64,000 nt of DNA, from the NCBI GenBank assembly GCA_905209075.1, contig CAJLRL010000001.1:124001-188000 (forward strand), in the 5' to 3' direction. The stretch comes from an uncultured Lachnospiraceae bacterium. Lineage in GTDB: Bacteria; Bacillota; Clostridia; Lachnospirales; Lachnospiraceae. Below are positions 46,302-55,565 of the stretch, one piece after another. Every line of letters starts with the position of its first letter. The stretch's first letter is position 1. A program made the position numbers and the translations under genes. Below the pieces are notes generated by a model. It was not told where the DNA came from. It searched no databases and worked only from the letters and a program-made list of their open reading frames with translations.

Positions 46302-47356
46302 TGGCTGAGATGACAAACAAAAGATCCAGAATAAAATATATATCTGTATTAAATGCGCTTGCATGTTTTGCGGTAGTCATGCTCCATTCAAACGGAGCCT
46401 TTTGGACATACAGTACAGACAGCTACTGGATCAGCGCAGATTTTATAGAAAGCTTTATGTATTTTGCAGTACCTGTGTTCTTTATGATAAGCGGAACAAC
46501 GCTTATAGATTACAGGGACAAATATTCCACCAGGGAATATTTTAAAAAAAGAATAGAAAAAACACTCATTCCATTTATTGCCTGGAGCGTGATCGGAGCG
46601 TTCTACCAGTATTATGCAGGAAGACTTCATATCGACTGGACAGTTGAAGGAGTAAAAACACTTATAGCAGGCATGATGAACACACATGTCATAACAGTGT
46701 ACTGGTTTTTCATATATCTGTTCAGCATATATCTTTGTATACCACCTCTTGCGGCTATACCAAAGACGATCAGAAAAGAAGTATTCAAATACTGCGCCGC
46801 AGTAAGCTTTTTACTCCAGATACTGGTTCCGTTCATATGCAATATAACAAAATTCAACTATGGAAACGGAGTTACATTTTTCATAGGAGAAGGTTACATG
46901 TTTTATATATTTGCCGGATGGCTTATAAAAGAGCATGAATTTACCAAAAAGGAATATGCAGTCACATATGTGCTGGGGATCATAGGATTTTTACTTCATT
47001 TCCTCGGAACATATCTTGAATCTGTAAAGGCAGGCTGCATAGTACAGACATACAAGGGATACACAAACCTTCCGGCGGTATTATATTCGATAGCGGTATT
47101 TGTACTTGTAAAACAATTATCCGAAAAAATAAATGAAAACGGCAGGGCATACAAACTCATATGCAGATTTGCCGGATACACATTTGCCATATATCTGATT
47201 CACTGGTTCATTCTTGATCTGATGACAAAAGTATTGAACCTTGATAAATTTTTACTATGTTACAGAATCGGAATGCCATTTATTGTCATCCCGTTATGTA
47301 TAATCTTGGCATTTTTGCTGAGAAAAGTACCAATTATCAAAAGAATAGTGCCATAA
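46301..47356 (+). CDS. Membrane acyltransferase 3 (acyltransferase family 3)
   Basis: A 351-residue polytopic protein with about ten membrane segments and the AT3 start, RIKYISVLNALACFAVVMLH, where the final His is the conserved one, followed by VPVFFMISGTTLIDY. The start at 46301 overlaps the previous stop by one base (TGATG); a TTG at 46289 is also in frame. It probably adds acyl groups to the wall or capsule polymer. The next gene encodes a secreted repeat protein after a 12-base gap. Confidence 0.85.
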   Translation: MAEMTNKRSRIKYISVLNALACFAVVMLHSNGAFWTYSTDSYWISADFIESFMYFAVPVFFMISGTTLIDYRDKYSTREYFKKRIEKTLIPFIAWSVIGAFYQYYAGRLHIDWTVEGVKTLIAGMMNTHVITVYWFFIYLFSIYLCIPPLAAIPKTIRKEVFKYCAAVSFLLQILVPFICNITKFNYGNGVTFFIGEGYMFYIFAGWLIKEHEFTKKEYAVTYVLGIIGFLLHFLGTYLESVKAGCIVQTYKGYTNLPAVLYSIAVFVLVKQLSEKINENGRAYKLICRFAGYTFAIYLIHWFILDLMTKVLNLDKFLLCYRIGMPFIVIPLCIILAFLLRKVPIIKRIVP

Positions 47357-47361
47357 GGAGG
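47356..47361 (+). promoter_or_regulatory. Ribosome binding site that decides the beta-helix protein start
   Basis: AGGAGG ends one base before ATG 47363, too close to serve it, but seven bases before ATG 47369. The second ATG is therefore the likely start. Confidence 0.7.
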
Positions 47362-47368
47362 TATGAGC

Positions 47369-49720
47369 ATGAGAAAATGGACAAAGGAAATTGGCTGTTT
47401 TGCGATGGCAGCGGCAATGTTTCTGTCGGTAGATCTTGGTGGTCTTTCGATCCAGAACGTACAGGCAGCAGGAACATACACAGTCAGCGGCAATTCAAGG
47501 GCAGACATCCAGAAATGTCTTGATGCAGCAAGAGATGCGGGAGGCGGAACAGTAATTCTTCCAAAGAACAATTATTACCTTGAGAATGAAGCTCTTCACA
47601 TCTATTCAAACACAACACTTCGTCTGGACAAAGGAGCATATGTAAGAAGAGCAGATGGATGCTCAAGCATCATGATAATCAATGGTGACTGGAACAACAC
47701 AAAGGGTGGTTACACAGACACAAAGAACATCGTGATCGAAGGTGGTACATGGGACGGATCAAACGGTTCATCCAGTGCAGATACAAACGACAACATGGAA
47801 TTCGGACATGCTGATGGAATCACTATCAGAAACACAACGATCAAAAACTGCTACGGCGAGCATCTTGTTGAGTTTACAGGTGTAAAGAACGCAACAGTAG
47901 AAAATGTTACATTTGACGGATTTATCGGAAGCAGATCAGGCGATAATGCATACAAAGAGGCATTACAGTTTGATTATACTTCAAAGATTACATCAGAAGC
48001 ATTCCCACCATATGACAATACTCCATGTATGGGAGCAAAGGTTACAGGATGTGTATTTAAAAACTATCCGGGTGGTGTAGGATCACATAGTGCAACTTCT
48101 GGAATCTACCACACAAATATGTCATTTACATCGAATACATTCGAGAACATTGATAATGTGTGTATCGACTTACAGAACTACAAGCTTGCAACAGTAAACG
48201 ATAACTTATGGCAGGGATCAAAGACTCCGCAGACATTTATCACATTCGGTAACTCAACAGGTTCTACATCTGGAAACTTAATAAACGGAGCCGGAGATTA
48301 TGCAATCTTTGTAGAGAAAGGATCAATTGTAACTCTTTCTGGAGATAAGATCAAAAATGCGAAAGAATCAGGAATTTTTGCAAAAGCACAGTCAGGTGTC
48401 ACAATCAGGAATGAGGAGATCTCAAACTGTAAAAAATGTGGTATCTATGCAGAAAATTCAGCTGTTGCAATTTCAAAATCAACAGTAAACAGCAGTGGAG
48501 ATACAGGAATATATGTTAAGAATCCTATAAATGTAGTAGATATATCTGATAATGCTGTTGATATAGCACCATCTGCAGGCATCCGTGTCGATGCTGGAAT
48601 CAAAAACATGAAGATTTCGAATAACACAGTTATAAATACTAAGACAAACAAAGACTTAGGTTTTGGAATCTGGATCCTCGGTACAGCAGGCGGTGAGATC
48701 ATAAACAATGAGATATCAGAGTTCTCTGCATATGGAATCTATGTAAGAGAGTCTGAAAACGGCTTAAGAAGCAGCAGCGTAACAGTTAAAGGCAACAAAG
48801 TAAGTAACGGACCTAGCGGTATCGTTTTAAGAAACACAGACAGTGCAACTGTAACAGGGAACACAGTAAGCTCTACAAGTGATTTTTGTATTTTCATCAA
48901 TGAAAACTGTCATAACACAAAGATAAGCAACAACAAATACTCAGGACAGATAGGAGTATTTGATAAAACTGCTGACACATCAGGAAATGCAGAAACAAAG
49001 GCCGAAGTTAAAAAATTAAACGGCAAATGGGTATATGCATCAGGTGATGACATCGTAACAGGCTACACAGGACTCGCACAGTATGGCGGATCATGGTGGT
49101 ACATAAGCAAGGGATACCTTGACTTTGGCTACACAGGGCTCTGCAAATACAACGGAACATGGTGGTATGTACGGTCAGGTAAAGTAAACTTTGGTTACAC
49201 AGGACTTTGCAAATACAATGGAACATGGTGGTACATAAACTCTGGACGTGTAAACTTCAGCGCAACAGGACTTTGTAAATATAACGGAACATGGTGGTAT
49301 GTATCAGGAGGCCGCGTAAACTTCAGTAAAACAACACTTGTACAGTACAACGGAACATGGTGGTATGTATCAGGCGGATACGTAAGATTTGGAGCAACAG
49401 GACTCTGCAATTATGGCGGAAGATGGTGGTATGTACAGAATGGCCGTGTAAACTTTAACGCAGTAACAGTAGTTAAGTACGGCGGAACATGGTGGTACGT
49501 AAACGGTGGATACGTCAGATTCAGCGCACAGGGACTTTGCAAATACGCTGGAAAATGGTGGTATATCAAAGACGGCCGCATCAACTTCAGTTATAAAGGA
49601 CTTGTAAAATATAACGGAAAATGGTGGTATGTAAGAGGCGGACAGATAGACTGGAGTTACTCAGGTACTACTACATACAATGGTGGAACATATTACGTTA
49701 AAAATGGTATGCTTGCATAG
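47369..49720 (+). CDS. Secreted right-handed beta-helix protein with wall-binding repeats
   Basis: A 783-residue exported protein. Residues 1-33 form a signal peptide ending at a likely VQAAG cleavage site. A parallel beta-helix domain of about 500 residues follows, in the pectate-lyase-like style (TVILPKNNYYL, then repeated ITIRNTTIKNCYG- and VTGNTVSST-type rungs). The last about 230 residues hold some eleven repeats of about 22 residues, of the form GLCKYNGTWWYVRSGKVNF. Right-handed helix proteins often bind, cut or epimerise polysaccharides; the active site is not identifiable. It is probably anchored to the cell wall by its repeats. First of four such proteins in a row. Confidence 0.87.
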   Translation: MRKWTKEIGCFAMAAAMFLSVDLGGLSIQNVQAAGTYTVSGNSRADIQKCLDAARDAGGGTVILPKNNYYLENEALHIYSNTTLRLDKGAYVRRADGCSSIMIINGDWNNTKGGYTDTKNIVIEGGTWDGSNGSSSADTNDNMEFGHADGITIRNTTIKNCYGEHLVEFTGVKNATVENVTFDGFIGSRSGDNAYKEALQFDYTSKITSEAFPPYDNTPCMGAKVTGCVFKNYPGGVGSHSATSGIYHTNMSFTSNTFENIDNVCIDLQNYKLATVNDNLWQGSKTPQTFITFGNSTGSTSGNLINGAGDYAIFVEKGSIVTLSGDKIKNAKESGIFAKAQSGVTIRNEEISNCKKCGIYAENSAVAISKSTVNSSGDTGIYVKNPINVVDISDNAVDIAPSAGIRVDAGIKNMKISNNTVINTKTNKDLGFGIWILGTAGGEIINNEISEFSAYGIYVRESENGLRSSSVTVKGNKVSNGPSGIVLRNTDSATVTGNTVSSTSDFCIFINENCHNTKISNNKYSGQIGVFDKTADTSGNAETKAEVKKLNGKWVYASGDDIVTGYTGLAQYGGSWWYISKGYLDFGYTGLCKYNGTWWYVRSGKVNFGYTGLCKYNGTWWYINSGRVNFSATGLCKYNGTWWYVSGGRVNFSKTTLVQYNGTWWYVSGGYVRFGATGLCNYGGRWWYVQNGRVNFNAVTVVKYGGTWWYVNGGYVRFSAQGLCKYAGKWWYIKDGRINFSYKGLVKYNGKWWYVRGGQIDWSYSGTTTYNGGTYYVKNGMLA
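49020..49720 (+). repeat. Wall-binding repeat array, beta-helix protein
   Basis: About eleven 66-base units, coding for Trp-Trp-Tyr repeats, end the gene. Several units are close copies at the DNA level, such as those around 49140-49300. Confidence 0.85.
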
Positions 49721-49800
49721 GAAATAAAAGTCAGCAGTCAAACAGGATGTCATGGCATAATATGAAATATGCATAAACATTAAAAGGAAAGAATTGGGAA

Positions 49801-52536
49801 ATGAGAAAATATTTGGCAGGAGCACTCTTTGGACTTTCAATGCTTGCAGGCGGCATCAGCGTACAGGCAGCAGGAGTTACAGGAGAAAGTAGTGACATAA
49901 AATCTCTTTCGGTGGGAAGCGGAACGCTTTCCGCCGGAGATTCCCAGAAAGTAACAATTGGCCTGGATAGCAGTATCCAGGCTGATGAAGCTTTGCTGGA
50001 AGTCTACAATGAGACTATTGATTATAAAAGCGTATATTACGCTACAGTAAATGAAGCAGGTCAGCTTGAATTTGATTTTGAGATACCGGAAGAAGGAACA
50101 TACAGCATAACAGGACTTAAGCTTGTTGATGATGGAAATACATATGAATATTCACTTTCAGATTTAGGTCTTACACAGGAATTTTGTGCATCAGGAGATA
50201 CAGATGATGACACAGATGATGATGATGAAAATGTATACAAAGCCGGAAGCGGCCTAGTAGTTGTTATAGATGCCGGACATGGTGGATATGACGGTGGTGC
50301 AGAATCTACATTTAACGGTGTTACATATTCAGAAAAATATATGAACCTCAAAATAGCGCAGGCATGCCGTGATGAATTACAGAAATACTATGGCGTGACT
50401 GTATATATGACTAGGGATGATGACACATTTGTAAAGCTCGAGGACAGAACAGCTTACGCAAAAAGTGTTGGAGCAGATGTGTTTGTCAGCATCCACAATA
50501 ACTCAAGTGAGAGCGGGGCTGCAAACGGGGCAACTGTTTTTTACCCGAACTCGAATTATAATGCTTCTATAGGTTCGACAGGAGAGGGGCTTGCCCAGAG
50601 TATCCTCAATAATCTGACACAGTTTGGTTTGAAAAACAATGGTGTGCAGATCAGAAACAGTGAGAGCGGAGACACATATGCGGATGGCTCACTGTGTGAT
50701 TATTATAGTGTAATACGTGGAAGCAAGAAGCGTGGTTTCCCGGGACTTATAGTAGAGCATGCATTCTTAAGCAATCAGTCCGATGCTGAGAAATATTTAA
50801 ATGCCGATGCAAAGCTTACAGCACTCGGGGTAGCCGATGCAAAGGGAATTGCAGCATATTATGGCTTATCAGTCGGCACAGGACAGCTTGAGCGCCAGGG
50901 AAACGGCGACTGGTACATGATGCATAACGGACAGATCGATACAAACTATAACAGCCTTGCATACTATCAGGGATACTGGTATGTAGTGTCAAACGGAGTT
51001 TTAAACAGAAACTTCACCGGCTTATACAAATACCAGGGAAACTGGTATTATGTAAAAAATGGTACGGTTGATTTTCATTACACAGGACTTGCAAAAAACA
51101 GCGCAGGCTGGTTTTATGTAGATGACGGAAAAATAAACTGGAACTATAACGGACTTGCAAAAGGTAATGCAGGCTGGTTCTACGTGAGAAGTGGAAAAGT
51201 AGATTTTTCAAAGAACGGACTTGTATATAATGCAGGAAACTGGTTCTACATACAGAACGGATACTTAAACTGGAATACAACAACACTTGTAAAATACAAC
51301 GGCAGATGGTACGGAGTACGTAACGGATATGTAGACTGGAATTACAGTGGTATCATAAGACTTGGCGGCTCATATTACTATGTGTCAAACGGAATCTTAA
51401 ACTGGAATTATACAGGACTTGCGAAAAACAAAACAGGCTGGTTTTATGTAAAAAACGGAAAAGTTGACTTTTCAAAGACAGGACTTGTATATAACGCAGG
51501 AAACTGGTTCTATATCCAGAATGGATTTTTAAACTGGAAAACAAGTACACTCGCACAAAATGGCGGAGTGTGGTATGGAGTACATAATGGATATGTAGAC
51601 TGGAGATACAGCGGTATAATAAGGCTCGGAGGTTCATATTATTATGTATCAAACGGAATCTTAAACTGGAACTACACAGGACTTGCGAAAAATGATACAG
51701 GCTGGTTCTATGTAAAACAGGGAAAAGTAGACTTCTCAAAGGTCGGACTTGTATATAATGCAGGAAACTGGTTCTGGATCACAAATGGTTTCCTTAACTG
51801 GAATTCAAACGGAGTGGTACCATATGCAGGAAAATGGTTCTGCGTCAGAAACGGAAGAGTAGACTGGTCGTATAACGGACTTGCAGTCGGCGCAACCGGA
51901 ACATGGTACATTAAAAACGGACAGGTTGACTTTACATACAACGGACCGGCAGTTCTTAACGGAGATGAATATATAGTTTATGGTGGACATGCCTCAGTAA
52001 AAGGCACATCCATCATGGGCACATCATCAACATCTGTAGAGCAGATGGTAAAATATTACAATGCACATGCTACATATCCGGCATTTTATGCAGGAACTGA
52101 TGCACCTACGATCGAGGCATTCTGCCAGATCTATATGGAAGAATGCGCAGCAGAGGGTGTAAAAGCTGAGGTGGCATTCTGCCAGGCGATGAACGAAACC
52201 GGATTTTTGAAATTTGGTGGACAGGTAAGTATAACACAGTATAATTTTGCAGGAATGGGAGCAACTGACGATGGTGCAGCCGGAGCAAGCTTTCCAAATG
52301 TAAGGACCGGAGTACGTGCGCAGGTACAGCATCTTAAAGGATATGCCTCTACAAATGCACTCAATAATGCCTGCGTAGATCCAAGATTTGCATACCTTAG
52401 CAAATCAAGAGGCTGCGCACCTATAGTAGAATGGCTTGGAATAAACGAAAATCCGGCTAAAAAGGGATGGGCAACATCAGTAAATTACGGATATAATCTG
52501 CGAAACTTATATATGAATAAATTAGCACAATATTAG
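49801..52536 (+). CDS. Secreted N-acetylmuramoyl-L-alanine amidase/glucosaminidase with wall-binding repeats
   Basis: A 911-residue autolysin-like enzyme. A signal peptide (about 1-24, ending QAAG), a beta-type domain and an acidic linker (TDDDTDDDDENV near 138) come first. The Amidase_3 domain (about 150-355) has VIDAGHGGYDGG, VSIHNNSSE and the catalytic-type Glu in LIVEHAFLSN. Some 17 repeats (about 360-740) follow, then a glucosaminidase domain (about 745-911) with AFCQAMNETGF. It thus carries two wall-cutting activities around one binding array. Part of the array is itself duplicated. An AAAGGAAAG site precedes the ATG. Confidence 0.93.
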   Translation: MRKYLAGALFGLSMLAGGISVQAAGVTGESSDIKSLSVGSGTLSAGDSQKVTIGLDSSIQADEALLEVYNETIDYKSVYYATVNEAGQLEFDFEIPEEGTYSITGLKLVDDGNTYEYSLSDLGLTQEFCASGDTDDDTDDDDENVYKAGSGLVVVIDAGHGGYDGGAESTFNGVTYSEKYMNLKIAQACRDELQKYYGVTVYMTRDDDTFVKLEDRTAYAKSVGADVFVSIHNNSSESGAANGATVFYPNSNYNASIGSTGEGLAQSILNNLTQFGLKNNGVQIRNSESGDTYADGSLCDYYSVIRGSKKRGFPGLIVEHAFLSNQSDAEKYLNADAKLTALGVADAKGIAAYYGLSVGTGQLERQGNGDWYMMHNGQIDTNYNSLAYYQGYWYVVSNGVLNRNFTGLYKYQGNWYYVKNGTVDFHYTGLAKNSAGWFYVDDGKINWNYNGLAKGNAGWFYVRSGKVDFSKNGLVYNAGNWFYIQNGYLNWNTTTLVKYNGRWYGVRNGYVDWNYSGIIRLGGSYYYVSNGILNWNYTGLAKNKTGWFYVKNGKVDFSKTGLVYNAGNWFYIQNGFLNWKTSTLAQNGGVWYGVHNGYVDWRYSGIIRLGGSYYYVSNGILNWNYTGLAKNDTGWFYVKQGKVDFSKVGLVYNAGNWFWITNGFLNWNSNGVVPYAGKWFCVRNGRVDWSYNGLAVGATGTWYIKNGQVDFTYNGPAVLNGDEYIVYGGHASVKGTSIMGTSSTSVEQMVKYYNAHATYPAFYAGTDAPTIEAFCQIYMEECAAEGVKAEVAFCQAMNETGFLKFGGQVSITQYNFAGMGATDDGAAGASFPNVRTGVRAQVQHLKGYASTNALNNACVDPRFAYLSKSRGCAPIVEWLGINENPAKKGWATSVNYGYNLRNLYMNKLAQY
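50885..52010 (+). repeat. Wall-binding repeat array, amidase protein, with a duplicated block
   Basis: About 17 units. A block of four units, from the SGIIRLGG repeat to the YGVHNGYVDW-type repeat, occurs twice in a row (about 51346-51606 and 51610-51870) with high DNA similarity. Confidence 0.8.
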
Positions 52537-52570
52537 TAATAAGAGTAATCAGGAATAATAAGGATAGGAA

Positions 52571-55546
52571 ATGAAAAAGTTATTAATAAGCATGCAATTT
52601 ATGATATTGCTTCTTCTGTTTGGGAGAAGCAATATTTTTGCGAGTGAAATAAAAACACAATCACTATTAAATTTAAAATATGATGACACATACGATATAA
52701 CTCAAAACAGCAGCTATGAAGGATATGAGATAGAAAAAATAGAAAATGTTATCGTAAGATCAAAACAGGTAGCAAACGGACAGGTAATGTCGCAGAAGAA
52801 GGATACAAATGTCATTACAGCAATAGGCAGTACAAAGATGAAAGCAACGGGAGTGGGAACAGCAAAAGCTGTACTGAAAAATCCGGATAAAAGTCTGGAT
52901 GTGAAGGAAGTCTGGATAAGTGTGGAACCTGCTCCCCTTACATATATTCTGGTGGCAGGCCAGAGCAATGCAGCGGGATTTCAGACAGAGAATAAATATC
53001 GTCCGCAGGATTCAGTAGCATGTGCGGAGGATCAGATATATTCGACAACAGCAAGCTTTGAGCCGGGAGAAAAGAACGGGATAAATGGAACAAGGGATCT
53101 TACCGGAGTTACATTTTCCGAATCGGTGACAGCAGACAACGCAGAAGAGTTTGTACCGGGAAGTCTGACCGGAGAAAGAAATATATACGGCGAAGAGCTT
53201 GAATACAAGACAGATCATCTGGCTATGGATCAGGGCGGCAAGTGTGGCCCGGACAGCGGAATAGCATATGAATGGAATAAGCTTACCGGAGATAAAGTCT
53301 GGATAATAAACACAGCTGTCGGTGCGACCGGAATACAGGCATGGACTCCGGGCGGCAGATATTACGAAAACACAAAAGCATTCTGCCAGTACACAAACAA
53401 AACATATGATGCAGAAATAGAAGCCGGACATTACACAAAAGGTAAAAAGTTATTATTCTGGCTTCAGGGCGAGAATGATAAAAATATGGATGCGGCGGAC
53501 TACACTGGGCATTTCATGCAGATGTTCAAAGGCATGCAATCCGATATAGGTATTGAAAAACTTGGCATTATCATGGTACGCTCAAGTGGGAGCGGACAGC
53601 ACACAAATAAGCTCGATCTTACTATGACAGGACCTAGGATCACACAGTACTATACAGGTCAGAGCACAAAGTACGGCGATATATATGTGGCGAGCAACGC
53701 AAATGAAAACTGGGTAACAGATGAGGGCGTGAGCAGCTATTTTAATAATGCATATAAAACAGGAAATCTTGATTATCCGCTTCGGGCAGGTATAAGCACT
53801 GAGCTTCCTGCAACAGTAAAACAGGTACACAACGATATACATTATTCGCAGATAGCACACAATGAAAATGGAATCACAGCGGCATACGGAATGTACGAGG
53901 CACTATATCAGAATGCAAAAGCGGACAGTGTATCATGGGTGACAAAAGCAGGGCTCGCAGAAGAAAATGATGCGAAAACCGGATATCCTATCGTAGAGAT
54001 GGATGGCAGTGACAATAACTTTATAATGCCAAAAACAAACCCTTCATACACAAAAGGAACAGTAAGTGTGACAGGAGATGCGTTTACATATGATGAGGCG
54101 ACCGGAACAATACAGGTAAATAAAAACGGGGTCGGATATCTGACATACACAGTGGCAGGAAAACAGATATCAAAGATCGAAATTGATGTGACAGGCGACC
54201 TTACAAGTGTGGTTGGAAAAGGATACAACGGAATATACAATTACGGCGGAACATATTATTATCTGAAAAACAGTATAATCCAAAGAGATGTGACTACACT
54301 TATCAAATGGGAAGACAAATGGTGGTATGTAGAAGACGGGCACGTAAACTTCAACTACAACAGCCTCATATACTACAATGACAAGTGGTGGTATGTGCAT
54401 GACGGCTATGTGGACTTTGGCGCAGACACACTCGTTCCATACAACGGAAACTGGTGGTATGTAAAGGGCGGCTATGTCAGATTTGACGAGACAACAGTAA
54501 GTAAGCTCGGTGACACATGGTGGTACGTAAAATCAGGTGAGGTAGACTTTGATGCCAATACATTAGCAGAATACAACGGACGTATGTGGTATATAGACGA
54601 AGGTTCGATCAACTTTGATGCCACACTCATATACGAATATAGTGGGAAAAAATACTACGTTGAAAAAGGTGTTGTGGATAATTCAAAGAATGGATTAGTG
54701 GAATGTGACGACGACATATGGTATGTAAGATCAGGAATAGTCGATACGGGCATGAACACTCTGGTAAAAAGTAATGGAACCTGGTGGTATGTAAAAGGCG
54801 GCAAGGTAGCAGAAAACGAGACAACACTTGTAAAATACAGCGGAAACTGGTGGTACATAAAAAATGGTAAGATAGACTTTAGTGCCCGGACGCTGTGCAA
54901 GTACAATGGAAACTGGTTTTTTGTATCAAGTGGAATGGTAGACTTTAGATCGCAGACACTCGTAAAATACAATGGAACCTGGTGGTATGTAAGAGGCGGC
55001 TATGTGCGCTTTAATGAGACAACACTCGTAAAATATAACGGCAGCTGGTTCTATGTAAAAGGCGGTGCTGTTAATTTCAAGACAACAACGCTTGTGAAAT
55101 ACAATGGAAACTGGTTCTATGTAAAGAACGGAGCTGTAAACTTTAAGACAACAACACTTGTAAAATACAATGGAACCTGGTTTTATGTAAAGGGCGGCTA
55201 TGTCAGATTCAATGAGACAACACTCTGCGCATATAATGGAAACTGGTTCTATGTGAAAAACGGAGTTGTAAACTTTAGCACGACAACACTTGTAAAATAC
55301 AATGGAACCTGGTTTTATGTAAGAGGCGGTTATGTCAGATTTTCAGGAGCAACACTTTGCAAGTACAATGGCAGCTGGTTCTATGTAAAGGGAGGTTACG
55401 TCAGATTTAACGAAGAAACTCTGTGCCTTTATAACGGAGTATGGTATTATGTAAATAGCGGAGTTGTAAACTTTGCAGCAAATAAAAAAGTAAACTATAA
55501 CGGCGGCACTTATAATGTACAAAACGGCATTGTAGTGTTCAATTAG
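52571..55546 (+). CDS. Secreted SASA/SGNH-type esterase with wall-binding repeats
   Basis: A 991-residue exported protein. Signal peptide about 1-25 (ends IFASE), a small Ig-like domain (about 30-115), then a sialate-O-acetylesterase-type SGNH domain (about 118-460) with the Ser motif ILVAGQSNAAGF, the Gly-block NTAVGATGIQAW, the Asn-block WLQGEND and the catalytic pair in HNDIHYSQIAHNENG. Some 20 repeats (about 540-991) complete it. Such enzymes remove O-acetyl groups from glycans. With three acyltransferases in the same locus, its target may be the acylated polymer made here. A second Ig-like segment sits at about 470-540. Confidence 0.85.
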   Translation: MKKLLISMQFMILLLLFGRSNIFASEIKTQSLLNLKYDDTYDITQNSSYEGYEIEKIENVIVRSKQVANGQVMSQKKDTNVITAIGSTKMKATGVGTAKAVLKNPDKSLDVKEVWISVEPAPLTYILVAGQSNAAGFQTENKYRPQDSVACAEDQIYSTTASFEPGEKNGINGTRDLTGVTFSESVTADNAEEFVPGSLTGERNIYGEELEYKTDHLAMDQGGKCGPDSGIAYEWNKLTGDKVWIINTAVGATGIQAWTPGGRYYENTKAFCQYTNKTYDAEIEAGHYTKGKKLLFWLQGENDKNMDAADYTGHFMQMFKGMQSDIGIEKLGIIMVRSSGSGQHTNKLDLTMTGPRITQYYTGQSTKYGDIYVASNANENWVTDEGVSSYFNNAYKTGNLDYPLRAGISTELPATVKQVHNDIHYSQIAHNENGITAAYGMYEALYQNAKADSVSWVTKAGLAEENDAKTGYPIVEMDGSDNNFIMPKTNPSYTKGTVSVTGDAFTYDEATGTIQVNKNGVGYLTYTVAGKQISKIEIDVTGDLTSVVGKGYNGIYNYGGTYYYLKNSIIQRDVTTLIKWEDKWWYVEDGHVNFNYNSLIYYNDKWWYVHDGYVDFGADTLVPYNGNWWYVKGGYVRFDETTVSKLGDTWWYVKSGEVDFDANTLAEYNGRMWYIDEGSINFDATLIYEYSGKKYYVEKGVVDNSKNGLVECDDDIWYVRSGIVDTGMNTLVKSNGTWWYVKGGKVAENETTLVKYSGNWWYIKNGKIDFSARTLCKYNGNWFFVSSGMVDFRSQTLVKYNGTWWYVRGGYVRFNETTLVKYNGSWFYVKGGAVNFKTTTLVKYNGNWFYVKNGAVNFKTTTLVKYNGTWFYVKGGYVRFNETTLCAYNGNWFYVKNGVVNFSTTTLVKYNGTWFYVRGGYVRFSGATLCKYNGSWFYVKGGYVRFNEETLCLYNGVWYYVNSGVVNFAANKKVNYNGGTYNVQNGIVVFN
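54230..55543 (+). repeat. Wall-binding repeat array, esterase protein
   Basis: About 20 units of roughly 66 bases. The last ten are near-identical in pairs at the DNA level (for example around 55020-55300), which suggests recent expansion. Confidence 0.85.
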
Positions 55547-55565
55547 AAAGAAAGGAGAAAACATA

